Source: Roseiarcus sp963717215 (GTDB taxonomy: Bacteria > Pseudomonadota > Alphaproteobacteria > Rhizobiales > Beijerinckiaceae). Taken from it: a stretch of DNA of 64,000 bases. Both the position numbers and the translations under genes were made by a program. A model generated the notes under the pieces. It worked only from the letters and a program-made list of their open reading frames with translations, was not told where the DNA came from and searched no databases. Positions 27,045 through 35,723 of this stretch are shown in pieces (positions within the stretch are counted from its first letter, which is position 1; each line of letters starts with the position of its first letter). The stretch is taken from positions 248,001 through 312,000 of the forward strand of contig CAVQVS010000008.1 of assembly GCA_963717215.1 (NCBI GenBank), written 5' to 3'.

Positions 27045-27996
27045 TACTTAAACCTTGAGAACTCCACGGCGGCGTATGCGGGGCTAGCCTTCCTATCGTT
27101 CCTTTGGGGCTCCTCCTTCCTCCTGATCAAGATCGCCTCGCGCGCCTTCGATCCCTTCAATTTCGCCCTCGCGCGCGTCGGTGTCGCGGCAGCGGCGATG
27201 CTGGTGACGAGCGGACTTTCCGGCAAGATCTGGCCTGATCGCGACCTGGACTGTGGGCCAGACTTCTTGCGCTCGCGCTGATCGGGCAGCTGATTCCCTT
27301 CCTGCTGCTCGGCAAGGCGGCGACCCTGACCACGAGCGCGGAAAATGGCGCTGATGATGGGCGCCCAGCCCATCTTCGTCTTTCTGTTCGGCCGCTTTTT
27401 GGGATCGCGAGACCGCTGGACGTGGCTTGCCGCCCTTGGTCTCGCGCTCGGCTTCGTTGGGGTCGCCGTCGCGTTCTGGTCGCCGGGTGCGAACAGCGGG
27501 GCTCATTCCGTCCTGGGCCGGGCCTTCGCTTTAGCCGCAGGCGTCTTCTATGGGACAGGCGCAATCCTCTCCGGGTCGGCCACGCGCGAGATTGGCGCTC
27601 TCCGAGCGGTCACCGCCTCAATGACGATTTCGACGCTCGTGCTCCCGTTGACCGGATAGGCCTTGGGGAAGTCGCTGCCGCTTGCCGTGGCGCTCCATTT
27701 TACCTTGGCGCCGGCGCTCGCAATGGTCGCACTCGGCGTCGTCAATACGGCGCTCGCCTATTACGTCTATTTCCGGCTCGTCGACGAGGAGGGCGCGACC
27801 TTCGCCAGCCTCAACAACTATATCGCGCCTCTGATCGGCGTCATTGGCGGAGCGGCCGCCCTAGCGACCCGTTGCATCCTCCGCCTGTGCTGGGCTGGCG
27901 CTGGTGTTGGGCGGCGTGGCTCTCATCGGCGCATCCCTGCGGCCAGCGCAAACACATTTGACCCGCGTGGCTGCGAGCAGCACTCGCTCGAATTGA
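27045..27996 (+). pseudogene. Degraded EamA/DMT family transporter
   Basis: Pieces of one ten-helix drug/metabolite transporter lie in order but in different frames: AYAGLAFLSFLWGSSFLLIK (from ~27070), LLLGKAATLTTSAENGA (~27310), MALMMGAQPIFVFLFGRFLG (27345), an in-frame stop after STLVLPLTG at 27657-27659, ALAMVALGVVNTALAYYVYF (27715) and finally ALVLGGVALIGASLRPAQTH in another frame, ending at 27996. No proper start codon precedes the first piece. With an in-frame stop as well as three or more shifts, this is more degraded than other broken genes in the window and is probably a true pseudogene. Confidence 0.75.
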
Positions 27997-28248
27997 TGGA
28001 GGTCGAGGCCTTGGCGCCACCCTCATCTATCGGATGATTCTCGCAGACCGCTCGAAGGGTAGGCAATCCAATATAGAACGATTTGCTTATATTTAGATAT
28101 GTACATATTGCCGCACATCGGCATCAAGTCCGAAGCGAAAGCTGAGACGCGGACAGAAATGTAACCCGAATCACGGAAAAGCTGGAGTCGCAGTCAAGAC
28201 CGCAGAGCCGCCGCGAACGGCTCGCGCGTGGGAGCCTCGGCCAAGATT

Positions 28249-29142
28249 CTAGCCCTCACCTCTGAGCGCGTCGGCGAGTCGAACCGTCGCGGAGCCAGGC
28301 TCAAGCGGCTTAGGCTGGCTTTCATGCGGTGCCCAGGCTGCGAGCCACACGAGGTCGAAAGTCGCGCGCAGGCGCCCGTCGGGGTCGGCGAATCGCTCGG
28401 CGTAGACCGCGGCGGCGCGCAGGAGGACTTCGCGATGCAGCGGTCTGCGGCTGCGCGCCTGCAGCGCGTTCGTGGCCCCCATGGCGCGAAGGTCGGCGCA
28501 AAGCGCGAAGACATCCCGGTAGCGGACGACTGCGCGATCGAGATCGACGACCGGCAGCGCCAGCCCCGCGCGCTGCGCCAGACCCCCGAGAGCGCGCACG
28601 TCGACAAAGGGCGCGACGCGCGGCGACGCGCCGCCAAGAATCTCGCTCTCCGCGATCGTCAGACTTTGTCGAAGCTCTGTCAGCGAGTCGCCCCCGATCA
28701 ACGCCGCGATCAGGAGACCATCGCCTTTCAGCGCGCGCCGCATCTGGATCAGGGCGCCCGGCAGATCGTTGACCGTCTGCAGAGCGAGCAGCGAAATGGC
28801 GAGATCAAGGCGGCCGTCCGCCGCCGGAAGGCGCTCGAGGTCGCCGACGGCCGGTAGAAAATCGCCGGTCCCCAGGCTCGCCTTGGTCGGGGCGAGACGG
28901 GTGACGCAATCCACCTGCCCCGCAGCCGCAAGCGCGGCCGCGCCATGCGGGGCGGGCGAGCCGAAGTCGGCGGCGAGGGCGAACCGCCGCTTGACCAGCG
29001 ACAACCGATCGCGAAGGTCTTCCGCAGCCCTCACAAGCAGGAAATCCGCTTGGGCTTGTCCGCCGGCGCGCAGCCAGACGCGATCGAGGCGCCGATTGAT
29101 CAAACCTCGATCGAATATCTGCGGCGGCGCCGGATCCGACAT
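28249..29142 (-). CDS. SAM-dependent methyltransferase, NDUFAF5/BioC-like
   Basis: 297 residues. The N-terminus (PPQIFDRGLINRRLDRVW) and the motif after the fold, LALQTVNDLPGALIQMRRAL, are characteristic of the alphaproteobacterial relatives of NDUFAF5, the mitochondrial complex I assembly methylase/hydroxylase. The SAM-binding region is FALAADFGSPAPHGA (residues ~53-67), somewhat divergent from the usual GxGxG. The C-terminal DLVWLAAWAPHESQPKPL is also family-typical. Role in bacteria is unproven. It is divergent from comF, a pairing often seen in Hyphomicrobiales. Confidence 0.85.
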   Translation of the reverse strand: MSDPAPPQIFDRGLINRRLDRVWLRAGGQAQADFLLVRAAEDLRDRLSLVKRRFALAADFGSPAPHGAAALAAAGQVDCVTRLAPTKASLGTGDFLPAVGDLERLPAADGRLDLAISLLALQTVNDLPGALIQMRRALKGDGLLIAALIGGDSLTELRQSLTIAESEILGGASPRVAPFVDVRALGGLAQRAGLALPVVDLDRAVVRYRDVFALCADLRAMGATNALQARSRRPLHREVLLRAAAVYAERFADPDGRLRATFDLVWLAAWAPHESQPKPLEPGSATVRLADALRGEG

Positions 29143-29206
29143 GGGCGCTCCTTATGCGCCAGACTGCCCCTCGCGCAAAGCTCCGGTTCGCGCTAGCTTG
29201 GCGCCC

Positions 29207-30001
29207 ATGGATGCCTCTTCGGCGCTGGACGCGGACGAAGGCCACGGCTTGCCTTGGGCGCGTCGCGCTGGCGCGCTCGCCTTCAGCCTGGCCCACGCCG
29301 CGCTCGATGCGCTTTATCCGCCGACGTGTCTTGCCTGCCGCGCCGCCACGGACAGGCACGGGGCGCTATGCCCGCGCTGCTGGAGCACGATGCGCTTCAT
29401 CGAGCGGCCCTTTTGCGAGCGCCTAGGCACGCCGTTCGAGCAGGATCTCGGGCAAGGGCTCATCTCGCCGCAGGCGATGGCCGATCCGCCAGCGTTCAGC
29501 CGGGCCCGGGCGGTGGCGAGGTTCGAGGATGGGCCGGCCCGCACGCTTGTGCATCGGCTTAAATATTCAGACCGCGCGGAGCTTTCCCGGCCCATCGCGG
29601 GTTGGATGGCTCGAGCGGGAGTCGACATTCTGGCCGACGCTGACCTCCTCGCGCCGGTGCCGCTGCACGCTTTGCGACTGTGGCGACGGCAGTTCAACCA
29701 GGCCGCGGCATTGGCGACAGAAATTTCCCGCCAGACGGGGAGGCCATGCAATCCGGCCGCGCTGCGACGCATCAAGGCGACGCGCAGCCAAGTGGGGTTG
29801 AGCCGAACGCAAAGGGCCGAAAATGTCCAAGGCGCTTTCCAAATCGCCGACAGCGTGATGGTGCGGGACCTCAATGTCGTGCTCGTCGATGACGTTTTAA
29901 CCTCGGGCGCGACCGCCAACGCCGCTTCCAGAGCGCTCTTGAGGGCGGGCGCGAAGCGGGTGGATGTGCTCGTCTTCGCAAGGGTTGTTACAGCCGCGTG
30001 A
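29207..30001 (+). CDS. ComF family phosphoribosyltransferase-like protein
   Basis: 264 residues from the ATG at 29207. The N-terminal zinc-ribbon-like motif is CLACRAATDRHGALCPRC and the C-terminal PRPP-binding loop is NVVLVDDVLTSGATANAA near residue 225; SYSDR/LKYSDRAELSRPI and ALRRIKATRSQVGLSRTQR are typical of ComF. In naturally competent bacteria ComF helps single-strand DNA import; in alphaproteobacteria the role is unknown. An earlier in-frame ATG at 29141 overlaps the methyltransferase start and is less likely. Confidence 0.9.
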   Translation: MDASSALDADEGHGLPWARRAGALAFSLAHAALDALYPPTCLACRAATDRHGALCPRCWSTMRFIERPFCERLGTPFEQDLGQGLISPQAMADPPAFSRARAVARFEDGPARTLVHRLKYSDRAELSRPIAGWMARAGVDILADADLLAPVPLHALRLWRRQFNQAAALATEISRQTGRPCNPAALRRIKATRSQVGLSRTQRAENVQGAFQIADSVMVRDLNVVLVDDVLTSGATANAASRALLRAGAKRVDVLVFARVVTAA

Positions 30002-30057
30002 CTGCACATATAGTAAGAGGAAATGCGCCGGATTGGCGCGTCAAGGATTTCTCAAGC

Positions 30058-30315
30058 GTGCCTGCTGTCGTCATCTACACGAAGTCCACTTGCCCCTTTT
30101 GCCACATGGCCAAGGCGCTGTTGCGCGATAAGGCGGCTCCGTTTGAGGAAATCGGCGTTGACGGGGACCGCGCAGCGCAGGCGGCAATGGCCGCGAAAGC
30201 CAACGGGCGTTGGACGGTGCCGCAGATTTTCATCGGCGAAACACACGTCGGCGGCTGCGATGATTTGCACGCGCTCGAGGCGACGGGCGAACTCGATGCG
30301 CTTCTGGCAGGCTGA
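30058..30315 (+). CDS. grxC: Glutaredoxin 3
   Basis: 85 residues from the GTG at 30058, exactly the usual GrxC size. The dithiol site CPFC is at residues 12-15 (VVIYTKSTCPFCHMAKALL), the cis-proline is in RWTVPQIFIG and the glutathione-binding HVGGCDDLHALE follows. It reduces protein disulfides with glutathione. The frame is open upstream to 29998, but the resulting extra 20 residues are not family-like. It sits 56 bases after comF and three bases before a DUF1178 gene: a comF-grxC-DUF1178 operon. Confidence 0.95.
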   Translation: MPAVVIYTKSTCPFCHMAKALLRDKAAPFEEIGVDGDRAAQAAMAAKANGRWTVPQIFIGETHVGGCDDLHALEATGELDALLAG

Positions 30316-30318
30316 ACG

Positions 30319-30753
30319 ATGATCAAATATGCGCTCGGGTGCGCCGAAGGACATGCATTCGAGAGCTGGTTTCCAGACAGCGGCGCCTATGACAAGCAAC
30401 GCAAGCGTGGTTTTGTCGCCTGTCCCGAATGCGGCTCCACCCGGGTCGACAAAGCCATAATGGCTCCAGCGATTGTGGGCGGCGAGCGTTCGGCTGCTAT
30501 CGCAGTCCCTGAAATCGTCGCCGATGATCGACGCCGCCAGACGCGCGAGTTCTTTGTCCGCATGCGCCGCGAAATCGAGGCCAACACCGACGACGTCGGC
30601 ACGAAGTTCCCACAGGTGGCGCGAGCCATCCATCTCGGCGACGAACCGGAGCGTGCGATACGTGGGCGTGCGAGCCTAGCGGAGGCCAAGTCTTTGCTCG
30701 AGGACGGCGTCGGCGTGCTGCCGCTGCCCATGCTGGAAGACGAGCTCAACTAG
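30319..30753 (+). CDS. DUF1178 family zinc-ribbon-like protein
   Basis: 144 residues. The start MIKYALGCAEGHAFESWFPD and the CPECGSTRVDKAIMAPAI motif define the DUF1178 family; the four cysteines probably bind a metal. The tail (REIEANTDDVGTKFPQVARA, IHLGDEPERAIRG) is highly conserved. The function is unknown. Three bases separate it from grxC, which hints at a role in redox or metal handling, but that is inference. Confidence 0.9.
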   Translation: MIKYALGCAEGHAFESWFPDSGAYDKQRKRGFVACPECGSTRVDKAIMAPAIVGGERSAAIAVPEIVADDRRRQTREFFVRMRREIEANTDDVGTKFPQVARAIHLGDEPERAIRGRASLAEAKSLLEDGVGVLPLPMLEDELN

Positions 30754-30798
30754 TCGAGGCGGCGCTGGCCAGCAGCTTCCCTGCCGCTCGTCCATCCG

Positions 30799-31611
30799 TT
30801 ACTTTTCCGAGAGCCGGAATTCCTGCGCCTCGATAATCGTCGTGCCGATCATTGTCCGCACCGAGACCCGGAAGGGGATCAGTATGTGGTCGCTGACGAT
30901 GGGCGCCAGCCAGACTTCGAGGTCCTTGTTCTCGGCCATAAACTTGGTCGCCGGCCGGTCGCGGCTATGGCCGGAGATTGGAACATAGCGGGCCGCGCAG
31001 ACCGCCACCGGGCCGTCATAACCCTTCGCCGACACTGTGCGCTCACCCACGTAAGTGAGGTTGACGTCGAACCGCGTATAGCCGTCAAAGATCGGCACGG
31101 TGCGATTGCAGGCGGCCGGCGACAATATCGGTCCCGAGGCTGGCGCCGGCAGGATGACCGCGCCAACAGGATCGACGACGCCGCGCTTGTCGCCGGGTCC
31201 AAGGGGAACTCGGTCCGGCTTGTCCTGGAACGGCGGCGAGATATCGATTCCGGTGACGGCGTTGCCGGCGAGCGCCATGCGAATCGTGCGCGTCATGTTC
31301 GAGCTTGAGGCGATGGTGGCGAAAGTCGCTGGCGACACATGTCCCTGGACAATCGCGCCCTTGCCTGCAGAGGCCCCGTGCGCATTGGTGAAGAGCTTGG
31401 CGAGGCCCGTTAATTTGGCGTCGCCGGCGATCGTGTAGGTTGTCGGGGTGAGATCGGCGTTAAGGTTGACCGAGCCGATCGGAAGGCCAACCAAGGACAC
31501 GCGATACGTCGCGTGCAGCACGTCGGCGCGGGCCCCCACCGTCCAGACGAGCACAGCCGTCATCCCGACGGCTGCCAGCCGCAAACGGGCTTGAGGCGGT
31601 CGCAGCGCCAT
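30799..31611 (-). CDS. DUF3108 domain secreted protein
   Basis: 270 residues from the ATG at 31609-31611, chosen because GGAG lies ten bases upstream; a longer frame from 31647 exists. A signal peptide or anchor (LRLAAVGMTAVLVWTVGARA) precedes a DUF3108 domain: DVLHATYRVSLVGLPIGSVN, the central PAACNRTVPIFDGYTRFDVN, and WLAPIVSDHILIPFRVSVRT near the end. DUF3108 proteins are periplasmic beta-rich proteins of unknown function, possibly lipid- or polymer-binding. Convergent with DUF1178. Confidence 0.85.
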   Translation of the reverse strand: MALRPPQARLRLAAVGMTAVLVWTVGARADVLHATYRVSLVGLPIGSVNLNADLTPTTYTIAGDAKLTGLAKLFTNAHGASAGKGAIVQGHVSPATFATIASSSNMTRTIRMALAGNAVTGIDISPPFQDKPDRVPLGPGDKRGVVDPVGAVILPAPASGPILSPAACNRTVPIFDGYTRFDVNLTYVGERTVSAKGYDGPVAVCAARYVPISGHSRDRPATKFMAENKDLEVWLAPIVSDHILIPFRVSVRTMIGTTIIEAQEFRLSEK

Positions 31612-31778
31612 CGTTTCGAATCTCCAGCTTCGGTGTTTGCAGCGCATTGAACGGCGATTGCGCTTAAATTCTGGCGCAGACGCGCCAACTCACTGGCAAG
31701 CCCGGTCACCAAAAAAGTCATCCGGGGCCGCTGTCAAGGCCTTGCGGCGACCCCGCGCACCGACTTAACATCCCGCCC

Positions 31779-32285
31779 ATGGTCGAGACGGTCATATCCA
31801 TCCGCGCTGCGCGGCTCGGCGACGAGGGCGAAATCGCGACCGTGCATGACGCGGCGTGGCGCGAGGCCTATCGGGGCGTTATTCCGGGCCGGGAACTCGA
31901 GCGGATGATCGCGCGCAGGGGCCCGGAGTGGTGGCGGCTCGCGATCGCGCGCCGAACGCCGTTGCTGGTGCTCGAATTCGGCGATTCCGTCGTCGGCTAT
32001 ATCAGCTATGGACGTAACCGGGTTCCGGCGCTCGGCTATGGCGGCGAAATCTTCGAACTCTACCTAGCGCCTGAGTGCCAGGGTTGCGGCTTCGGGCGGC
32101 GTATGTTCGAAGCCGCGCGCGAGGATTTGGCGGGCCATGGATTATCGAATCTTGTCGTCTGGGCGCTCGCGGACAACGACCGGGCAGTCGGGTTTTACCG
32201 CCGGCTGGGCGGGAGGGTCCTGCGTCGCGCGCGCGAGACCTTCGGCGGTCAGCAACGCGATCGGATCGCGATCGGCTTCGGCTGA
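31779..32285 (+). CDS. GNAT family N-acetyltransferase
   Basis: 168 residues. GNAT fold: motif D/C at the start (ISIRAARLGDEGEIATVHDA), acetyl-CoA loop in ELYLAPECQGCGFGRRMFEA (a Q/RxxGxG/A variant, residues ~95-110) and the closing NDRAVGFYRRLGGR helix. The substrate is not predictable. It is followed by ppa but with its own spacing of 54 bases. Confidence 0.88.
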   Translation: MVETVISIRAARLGDEGEIATVHDAAWREAYRGVIPGRELERMIARRGPEWWRLAIARRTPLLVLEFGDSVVGYISYGRNRVPALGYGGEIFELYLAPECQGCGFGRRMFEAAREDLAGHGLSNLVVWALADNDRAVGFYRRLGGRVLRRARETFGGQQRDRIAIGFG

Positions 32286-32339
32286 ATGGCCTTCCTCCTG
32301 TGAGACGGAATTAACGCGCCGCCAATTGGGAGGACAAGC

Positions 32340-32894
32340 GTGAATCTAAATGCTTTATCGATTGGCAAGAATCCTCCCCACGATGTTAACGTCGTTATCG
32401 AGGTGCCGATTGGAGGCGAGCCGATCAAATATGAAATGGACAAAGAGAGCGGCGCTCTTCAGGTCGACCGATTTCTGTATACCTCGATGCGTTATCCAGG
32501 AAATTATGGTTTCATTCCCCATACGCTCTCAGGCGATGGCGATCCCTGCGACGTGATCGTCGCCAACACCCGCGCCATTGTTCCCGGCGCGGTCATGAGT
32601 TGCAAGATCGTCGGCGTCCTGCTCATGGAAGACGAAGCGGGCGGCGACGAGAAGCTGCTCGCCGTGCCGTCGGCAAAGCTCACCAAGCGCTATGCGCACG
32701 TAAATAACTATTCGGACTTGCCCCCGATCACGATCGAGCAGATCGAGCATTTCTTCGCACACTACAAGGATCTCGAGCCCAACAAGTGGGTCAAGATCGT
32801 TCGCTGGGGTAACGCAGACGAGGGGCGCGCTCTCGTGATCGAGGGCATCGAGCGCGCGAAGAAAGCAAAGGACGCGGAAATAGCCAAGAGCTGA
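32340..32894 (+). CDS. ppa: Inorganic pyrophosphatase
   Basis: 184 residues, family I soluble pyrophosphatase, which removes pyrophosphate from biosynthetic reactions. The active-site motif DGDPCDVIVA (residues ~61-70) carries the Asp triad; IEVPIGGEPIKYEMDKESG and RYPGNYGFIPHTL are also conserved. Start is GTG with GGGAGG a few bases upstream. Length is a little above the E. coli enzyme (176). Confidence 0.97.
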   Translation: MNLNALSIGKNPPHDVNVVIEVPIGGEPIKYEMDKESGALQVDRFLYTSMRYPGNYGFIPHTLSGDGDPCDVIVANTRAIVPGAVMSCKIVGVLLMEDEAGGDEKLLAVPSAKLTKRYAHVNNYSDLPPITIEQIEHFFAHYKDLEPNKWVKIVRWGNADEGRALVIEGIERAKKAKDAEIAKS

Positions 32895-32978
32895 ACGGCT
32901 CGCACAAAGTGAATAGAACCGGCCCCAAAGCTGACCTTCGAATAAACGTCCAAGGAGGAAACGATACGCGCACTGCTC

Positions 32979-33671
32979 TTGGGATTGGGCCAGACGTTTG
33001 TCATCATCGCCGCCGGCATTGATCTCTCGGTCGGCTGGGTGATGAGCCTCGCCTCGGTGCTTGCTGCATTGGCGCTCCGGTCGGCGTTTCGTGTCGGCGT
33101 CCCGCTGTTCCCCTCGGTCCTCATCGGCCTCGTCGCCGCCCTCGCCGGCGCGGCGGCGGTCGGCCTTGTCAACGGCGTCATCATTGCAAAACTGAAGGTG
33201 CCGGCATTTATCGTTACGCTCGGCACCTCGTTCATCGTGCGCGGAAGTGGGGGGCTCGTTCAGACCCTCGACGACAAACATACGCGCGAGCGATCGCAGC
33301 AGACGCTCGACGCCCTGCACATCCGGATTCCTGCTGTAACCGAGCCGATCGAGAAGCTGTCGGGAGGCCAGCGTCAAGCAGTGGCGATCGCGCGCGCGGT
33401 CTATTGGGACGCACGACTCATGATCATCGACGAACCGACCAACAATCTCGGCGTCCCTGAGCAGCACAAAGTGCTCGAACTCATCCGCATGCTTAAAGGC
33501 CGGGGGGTGCCTGCGATCATCACCCACGTGATGCCGGACGCACTTGCGGTCACCGACCGCATTATCGTCATGCATCGCGGTCGAAAGGTCACCGAGAAAA
33601 TCACCGCCCGCACCAATGCTGAGGAACTGATGCAATACATGGTTGGCGCGCGGGAGGATGTGGCGGCCTAG
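32979..33671 (+). pseudogene. Relic fusion of a sugar ABC permease and ABC ATPase
   Basis: One open frame of 230 codons joins two unrelated halves. Residues 1-~90 are the middle of an RbsC/FrcC-type permease (GQTFVIIAAGIDLSVGWVMS, AKLKVPAFIVTLGTSFIVRG). From ~95 on it is the C-terminal half of an FrcA-type ATPase: LHIRIPAVTEPIEKLSGGQR and Walker B LMIIDEPTNNLG, but no Walker A. The permease has lost its start and its C-terminus; the ATPase has lost its N-terminus. A deletion across adjacent permease and ATPase genes of a ribose/fructose-type importer explains this. No other part of the importer is nearby, so the piece is almost surely non-functional. Confidence 0.8.
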
Positions 33672-33926
33672 AAGAATTGAACTCGGTAGACGGGCGATCG
33701 ACCGGGGCGGGGCCAGTCTGGGGGCCGCCGATGTAGAGATCGGTTCAAGTTGGAGAGGCTCTAAAACTCGTTCAAGGCGCCGATAGGCGGCGGCGCATCC
33801 GGAATAGATGGGGAACGATCTCGATCTTAGGTTGAATTCGGTATCGCGCCGCCTGACGAATGTCGCAACGAGGACGCCCTGACGTTTCGGCCGCTGCTTG
33901 GTTTCGGCTTCGGGAGGGGACAGCTG

Positions 33927-35057
33927 ATGGCCAATTCATGCGACGCTATTGTCATCGGCGCTGGGCCCGCCGGCCTCGCCACGGCCGCGGCGCTTCGGGC
34001 GCGGGGCCTCAACGTCGCAATCCTTGAAAAGTCCGACGCCGTCGGCGCGGTCTGGCGGCGTCACTATGACCGACTGCATCTGCACACCGACCGCGCTCAT
34101 TCCGGCTTGCCGGGTCTGCCGATGCCGAAGGCTTACGGTCGCTATCCCTCGCGCGCGCAGGTGGTCGAATATCTTGAACATTACACCGCAAAGTTCGATC
34201 TGAAGCCGGTCTTCAACGCACCCGTTCACGCCGTACGGCGCGAAGGGCGAGGTTGGCGCGCGGAGGCGGGCGAGAATTCGCGAATCGCGCCCATCGTCAT
34301 CGTCGCAACCGGCTGGGCCGACTACCCTCACGCGCCGACCTGGCCGGGTATGCAGACATTCGGCGGCCCCATCCTCCATTCGAGCCGCTATCGCAATCCC
34401 GCGCCCTTCACGGATAAGTGCGTGCTGGTCGTCGGCTTCGGCAATTCGGGCGGGGAGATCGCGCTGGATCTTGCCGAGGCGCGCGTGGATGTTACGCTAT
34501 CGGTACGCAGCCCAGTCAACATCCTGCCGCGCGATCTGCTGGGCGTGCCGATCCTCGTATTGGCCATTGCCCAACAGCGCCTGCCGGCGCGCCTCGTGGA
34601 CGCGGTCAACGCGCCTGTGCTTCGCCTCGCCGTCGGTTCGATCGAAGACCTCGGGCTGACCCGCGCCGCCAAGGGAGCGCGCCAAATGATCGAGGAGGAC
34701 GGCCGCGTGCCGCTTCTCGATGTAGGGACGGTCGCTCAGATCCGCGCCGGGCGGGTCAAGGTCCGGGGCGAGATCGCGAGCTTCGGGCCAACCACAGTCA
34801 CATTCACACGATCTTCGCAGGAGGCCTTCGACGCGGTCATTCTGGCGACCGGCTTCCGGCCGGACCTGCGTGCGCTGTTGCCTGACGCTCGGAGCGTTCT
34901 GAGTGATTCCGGGAAACCGCTTGTTAGCGGCCGGAGGACCGCCGAGCCAGGCCTCTTCTTTTGCGGGGCAATCCCATCCCCGACTGGTCAGTTGCGCGAA
35001 ATCGGAATTGAAGTCCTCCGCATCGCCGACGCGGTGACGAGACCTCGCACTGCATGA
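33927..35057 (+). CDS. Flavin-containing monooxygenase-like NAD(P)/FAD oxidoreductase
   Basis: 376 residues. FAD fold at the N-terminus (DAIVIGAGPAGLATAAAL), the GAVWRRHYDRLHLHTDR motif typical of YUC-like monooxygenases, and the NADPH fold CVLVVGFGNSGGEIALDLAE near residue 165; ATGFRPDLRALLP is the second FAD-related ATG motif. Such enzymes hydroxylate or N-oxidise small molecules; plant YUCCAs and bacterial relatives make auxin or act on aldehydes and ketones. Substrate unknown. Single gene with GGAGGGGACAG before the ATG. Confidence 0.85.
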   Translation: MANSCDAIVIGAGPAGLATAAALRARGLNVAILEKSDAVGAVWRRHYDRLHLHTDRAHSGLPGLPMPKAYGRYPSRAQVVEYLEHYTAKFDLKPVFNAPVHAVRREGRGWRAEAGENSRIAPIVIVATGWADYPHAPTWPGMQTFGGPILHSSRYRNPAPFTDKCVLVVGFGNSGGEIALDLAEARVDVTLSVRSPVNILPRDLLGVPILVLAIAQQRLPARLVDAVNAPVLRLAVGSIEDLGLTRAAKGARQMIEEDGRVPLLDVGTVAQIRAGRVKVRGEIASFGPTTVTFTRSSQEAFDAVILATGFRPDLRALLPDARSVLSDSGKPLVSGRRTAEPGLFFCGAIPSPTGQLREIGIEVLRIADAVTRPRTA

Positions 35058-35108
35058 CGCAAAGCCCGTGTTGACCGCGGCTCGGGGACGTGACGAAACT
35101 CGGAGCCG

Positions 35109-35579
35109 TCACTTCTTCATTTTGAGCGCGCCGCCGTCGAACGTCGTCACCATAGCTTGCATCAACCCATCCTTGGTGATGTAGGCGTCCGAACCGCGAT
35201 ACGGCTCGGCAAGGAAGTCGGCGCTCGCGACCCACTGCGTCGCAAATGTGTCGCCTATCGTGGTGCTGTGCTCCACCTTGAAAATGATCCCCTTCAAACC
35301 CCCGTCCTTCGAATCCTTGCAGAACCCGGCGAACATCTCGCCGATTGCTTTGCGCCCTGCGACGACCGCGCCGCCGGGCAGATTGATTTGCCCGTCGTCC
35401 GGATATTGGGCGACGATGCGGCTCCAGTCGCAATGATTGAGCGCGTCCATATGCTCGTCCAGCACGGCCTGAGCCGTGGCTTGGCGCTTGATTTCCGGCA
35501 ACGCCGACTGCGCGATCGCAATCACAGGCGCAGCAAGCGCAAGACCGATCCCCGCAAGCAGAATGAACCGATGCCTCAT
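35109..35579 (-). CDS. Secreted NTF2-like (SnoaL/DUF4440) protein
   Basis: 156 residues with a clear signal peptide (MRHRFILLAGIGLALAAPVI, cleavage near AIAQ). The remainder is a single NTF2-fold domain: AVLDEHMDALNHCDWSRIVA, QYPDDGQINLPGGAVVAGRK and a C-terminal sheet ending MVTTFDGGALKMKK. These cone-shaped domains bind small molecules or act as isomerases; no specific function can be given. Convergent with the monooxygenase gene. Confidence 0.78.
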   Translation of the reverse strand: MRHRFILLAGIGLALAAPVIAIAQSALPEIKRQATAQAVLDEHMDALNHCDWSRIVAQYPDDGQINLPGGAVVAGRKAIGEMFAGFCKDSKDGGLKGIIFKVEHSTTIGDTFATQWVASADFLAEPYRGSDAYITKDGLMQAMVTTFDGGALKMKK

Positions 35580-35723
35580 GTCGTCCTCCCAAGATATTTT
35601 TAGCGCGCGATCACAGGCGCGATTGACCGCGTCAAAGACGCCATGACCCGGCGAAACGCCCCAACCCGCGCATCGGCGAGCGTAGTCCTGCCCAGATGCG
35701 CGCGCAAGTTCGCCTTGCTCTGG

